A stretch of 6,869 nt of DNA from Burkholderiales bacterium (GTDB lineage: Bacteria > Pseudomonadota > Gammaproteobacteria > Burkholderiales > Burkholderiaceae_C). Both the position numbers and the translations under genes were made by a program. Below the pieces are notes generated by a model. That model saw only the letters and a program-made list of their open reading frames with translations, was not told the DNA's origin and searched no databases. Shown piece after piece: positions 5,631-6,869 of the stretch; the first letter of the stretch is position 1; each line of letters opens with the position of its first letter. The stretch spans positions 1-6,869 of the forward strand of contig JANXMO010000410.1 of assembly GCA_025354615.1 (NCBI GenBank), read 5' to 3'.

Positions 5631-6869
5631 CTAGTAGGCATGGCGGTCGAGAAAAACAATGCGGATTGTCCGCACAATGATCTGCAAATCGAGCCCCAGC
5701 GACCAGTTGCGCAGGTACTCCAAGTCGTATTCCACACGGTTTTGCATTTTTTCTATCGTGTCGGTCTCGCCCCGGTGGCCGTTGACCTGCGCCCAGCCGG
5801 TGATGCCTGGCTTGACCTTGTGCCGCACCATGTACGCCTTGATCAGCCGCCGGTACTCCTCGTTGTGCGCCACCGCGTGCGGCCGGGGCCCGACGATGCT
5901 CATGCGCCCCTGCAATACGTTGATGAACTGCGGCAGTTCGTCGAGCGAGGTGCGGCGCAGGAAGGCGCCAAAGCGCGTCACCCGCGCGTCGTTCTTGGTC
6001 GCCTGCCGCACCACGGCGCCGTTGTCCAGCGTGACCATCGAGCGGAATTTGTAAACGATGATTTCCTGGCCATCCAGCCCGTTGCGCCGCTGCCGGAATA
6101 CCACCGGCCCCGGCGAACTGAACTTGACGCCGATCGCAATCGCCAGCAGCAGCGGTGAAATGAGCAGCAGGATCAGCGTGGCCAGCACGATGTCGCTCAG
6201 CCGCTTGGTCAACTCATTGGTACCGGTGAACGGGGTTTCGCAAATGCCCACCACCGGCACGCCGTTCATGTCCTGCAGCCGGCCCTGGATGATGCTGATG
6301 CCGAACACATCGGGCACGAAAAAGAGCGACGCCGTCGTGCCCTGCACGGCTTCCAGCAGCTCGACGATGCGCGGCTGCGAGCCCAGCGCCAGGGTGATGA
6401 ACACCTCGCGCACCTGGTGCTCGCGGACATACGAGGCCACGTCTTTCAAGCCGCCCAGGCGGTTCAGTGCCGCGGTGTCGTGCAGCCGGTCGTCGCCACG
6501 GTCGTCGAAGTAACCGAGGAATTCCGTGCCGTGGCCGTCGATGCCGCGCAGCGCGCGCGCGACCTTGACGCCAAGCGGCCCGCCGCCCACCACGATGGCC
6601 GGCCGGCGTGCTTGCGGCCGCGCCGCGCACACGGCCAGCACCCGCCGGCCCACCCACAGCGCCCCACATTGCACGATCGGCGTCAACGCCGCCCACACCA
6701 GCAAGGCTTGCTCGTCGAAAAAATGCAGGCTGTGCGTGGCATAGCCGCACAGCGACAAAATGGCCAGCAACATCAGCCACGAACTCAGCACGTCGACACA
6801 CGCTGCCAGCAAATTGTCGCGAAAGCGGTTGCGTCCCGGGAACGTCAGTGCGAACACCAGCAGGCACAG
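5631..6869 (-). CDS. wcaJ: Undecaprenyl-phosphate hexose-1-phosphate transferase, WcaJ/EpsB type (5' end outside window)
   Basis: This inner-membrane enzyme starts repeat-unit assembly by moving hexose-1-phosphate, usually glucose, from a UDP-sugar to undecaprenyl phosphate. The window shows 412 residues and the frame is open to the edge; the usual 460-480 aa implies about 50-70 missing N-terminal residues. The GTG at 6857 is therefore taken as internal. Numbered from that GTG, two hydrophobic segments (about 16-38 and 51-77) are the later helices of the N-terminal bundle. The Rossmann-like CoA-binding-type domain follows with AIVVGGGPLG (87-96). The catalytic domain starts near KRLSDIVLA (218-226), with the re-entrant hydrophobic helix LLLISPLLLAIAI (proline 235), VFRQRRNGLDGQ, the catalytic Asp-Glu in RTSLDELPQF (302-311), SIVGPRPH (320-327) and KPGITGWAQVNGHRGETDT (349-367). 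Glucose is the commonest substrate, but galactose cannot be ruled out from sequence alone. It is the first visible gene of the operon. Confidence 0.93.
   Translation of the reverse strand: MCLLVFALTFPGRNRFRDNLLAACVDVLSSWLMLLAILSLCGYATHSLHFFDEQALLVWAALTPIVQCGALWVGRRVLAVCAARPQARRPAIVVGGGPLGVKVARALRGIDGHGTEFLGYFDDRGDDRLHDTAALNRLGGLKDVASYVREHQVREVFITLALGSQPRIVELLEAVQGTTASLFFVPDVFGISIIQGRLQDMNGVPVVGICETPFTGTNELTKRLSDIVLATLILLLISPLLLAIAIGVKFSSPGPVVFRQRRNGLDGQEIIVYKFRSMVTLDNGAVVRQATKNDARVTRFGAFLRRTSLDELPQFINVLQGRMSIVGPRPHAVAHNEEYRRLIKAYMVRHKVKPGITGWAQVNGHRGETDTIEKMQNRVEYDLEYLRNWSLGLDLQIIVRTIRIVFLDRHAY

Noticed and set aside
5579..5737. Longer N-terminus for the EpsL-type protein
   Set aside because: It would overlap the end of the sugar transferase, would place the signal peptide 53 residues inside the chain, and ignores the good GGAG site before 5578.
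6855..6857. GTG at 6857 as the true start of the sugar transferase
   Set aside because: The frame is open to the window edge (L-C-L-L precede it), and the first helices of the membrane bundle would be missing, so it is probably an internal valine.
1..6869. CRISPR arrays, tRNA/rRNA genes, insertion sequences, defence or toxin-antitoxin genes
   Set aside because: I found no regular repeats, RNA-gene-like sequences, transposase motifs or defence-type domains. The window is almost fully occupied by the six polysaccharide genes.

Overview
The window is one co-directional block of six genes on the minus strand, so transcription runs from high to low coordinates. It belongs to an exopolysaccharide or capsule biosynthesis locus. 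By eye the DNA is high in GC (low to mid 60s percent), and the proteins look proteobacterial. The GalE N-terminus and the EpsL-type outer-membrane protein resemble what I recall from Burkholderiales such as Comamonadaceae and Rubrivivax/Leptothrix-like bacteria. That placement is an inference from protein style, not a database match.

Layout in transcription order: (1) 6869-5631, a polyisoprenyl-phosphate hexose-1-phosphate transferase (WcaJ/EpsB type) whose N-terminus lies beyond the window; (2) 5578-4370, an EpsL-type outer-membrane beta-barrel protein with a signal peptide; (3) 4373-3333, UDP-glucose 4-epimerase (galE), coupled to epsL by an ATGA overlap; (4) 3272-2145, GDP-mannose 4,6-dehydratase (gmd); (5) 2137-1157, GDP-L-fucose synthase (fcl/wcaG); (6) 1124-1, mannose-1-phosphate guanylyltransferase (manC), cut by the window edge at the point where a C-terminal phosphomannose isomerase domain normally begins. 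Gaps are 52, -4, 60, 7 and 32 bp, which fits a single operon. I found no convincing rho-independent terminator or sigma-70 promoter inside the block. No stretch longer than about 60 bp lacks a gene.

The genes fit together as follows. ManC makes GDP-mannose, Gmd converts it to GDP-4-keto-6-deoxymannose, and Fcl makes GDP-L-fucose. GalE supplies UDP-galactose. The membrane transferase loads the first hexose phosphate, probably glucose or galactose, onto undecaprenyl phosphate. EpsL probably serves the outer-membrane or secretion side. The simplest reading is a fucose-containing, colanic-acid-like polymer built on a glucose or galactose primer. The glycosyltransferases, polymerase, flippase, chain-length regulator and export channel must lie elsewhere.

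I do not see a previously undescribed system here. The points worth a second look are the atypical C-terminus and the single cysteine pair of the EpsL protein, the Gly-to-Ala change in the GalE nucleotide motif, the missing Shine-Dalgarno sites ahead of three genes (one start preceded by a pyrimidine tract), and the likely but unproven link to an exosortase/PEP-CTERM locus.
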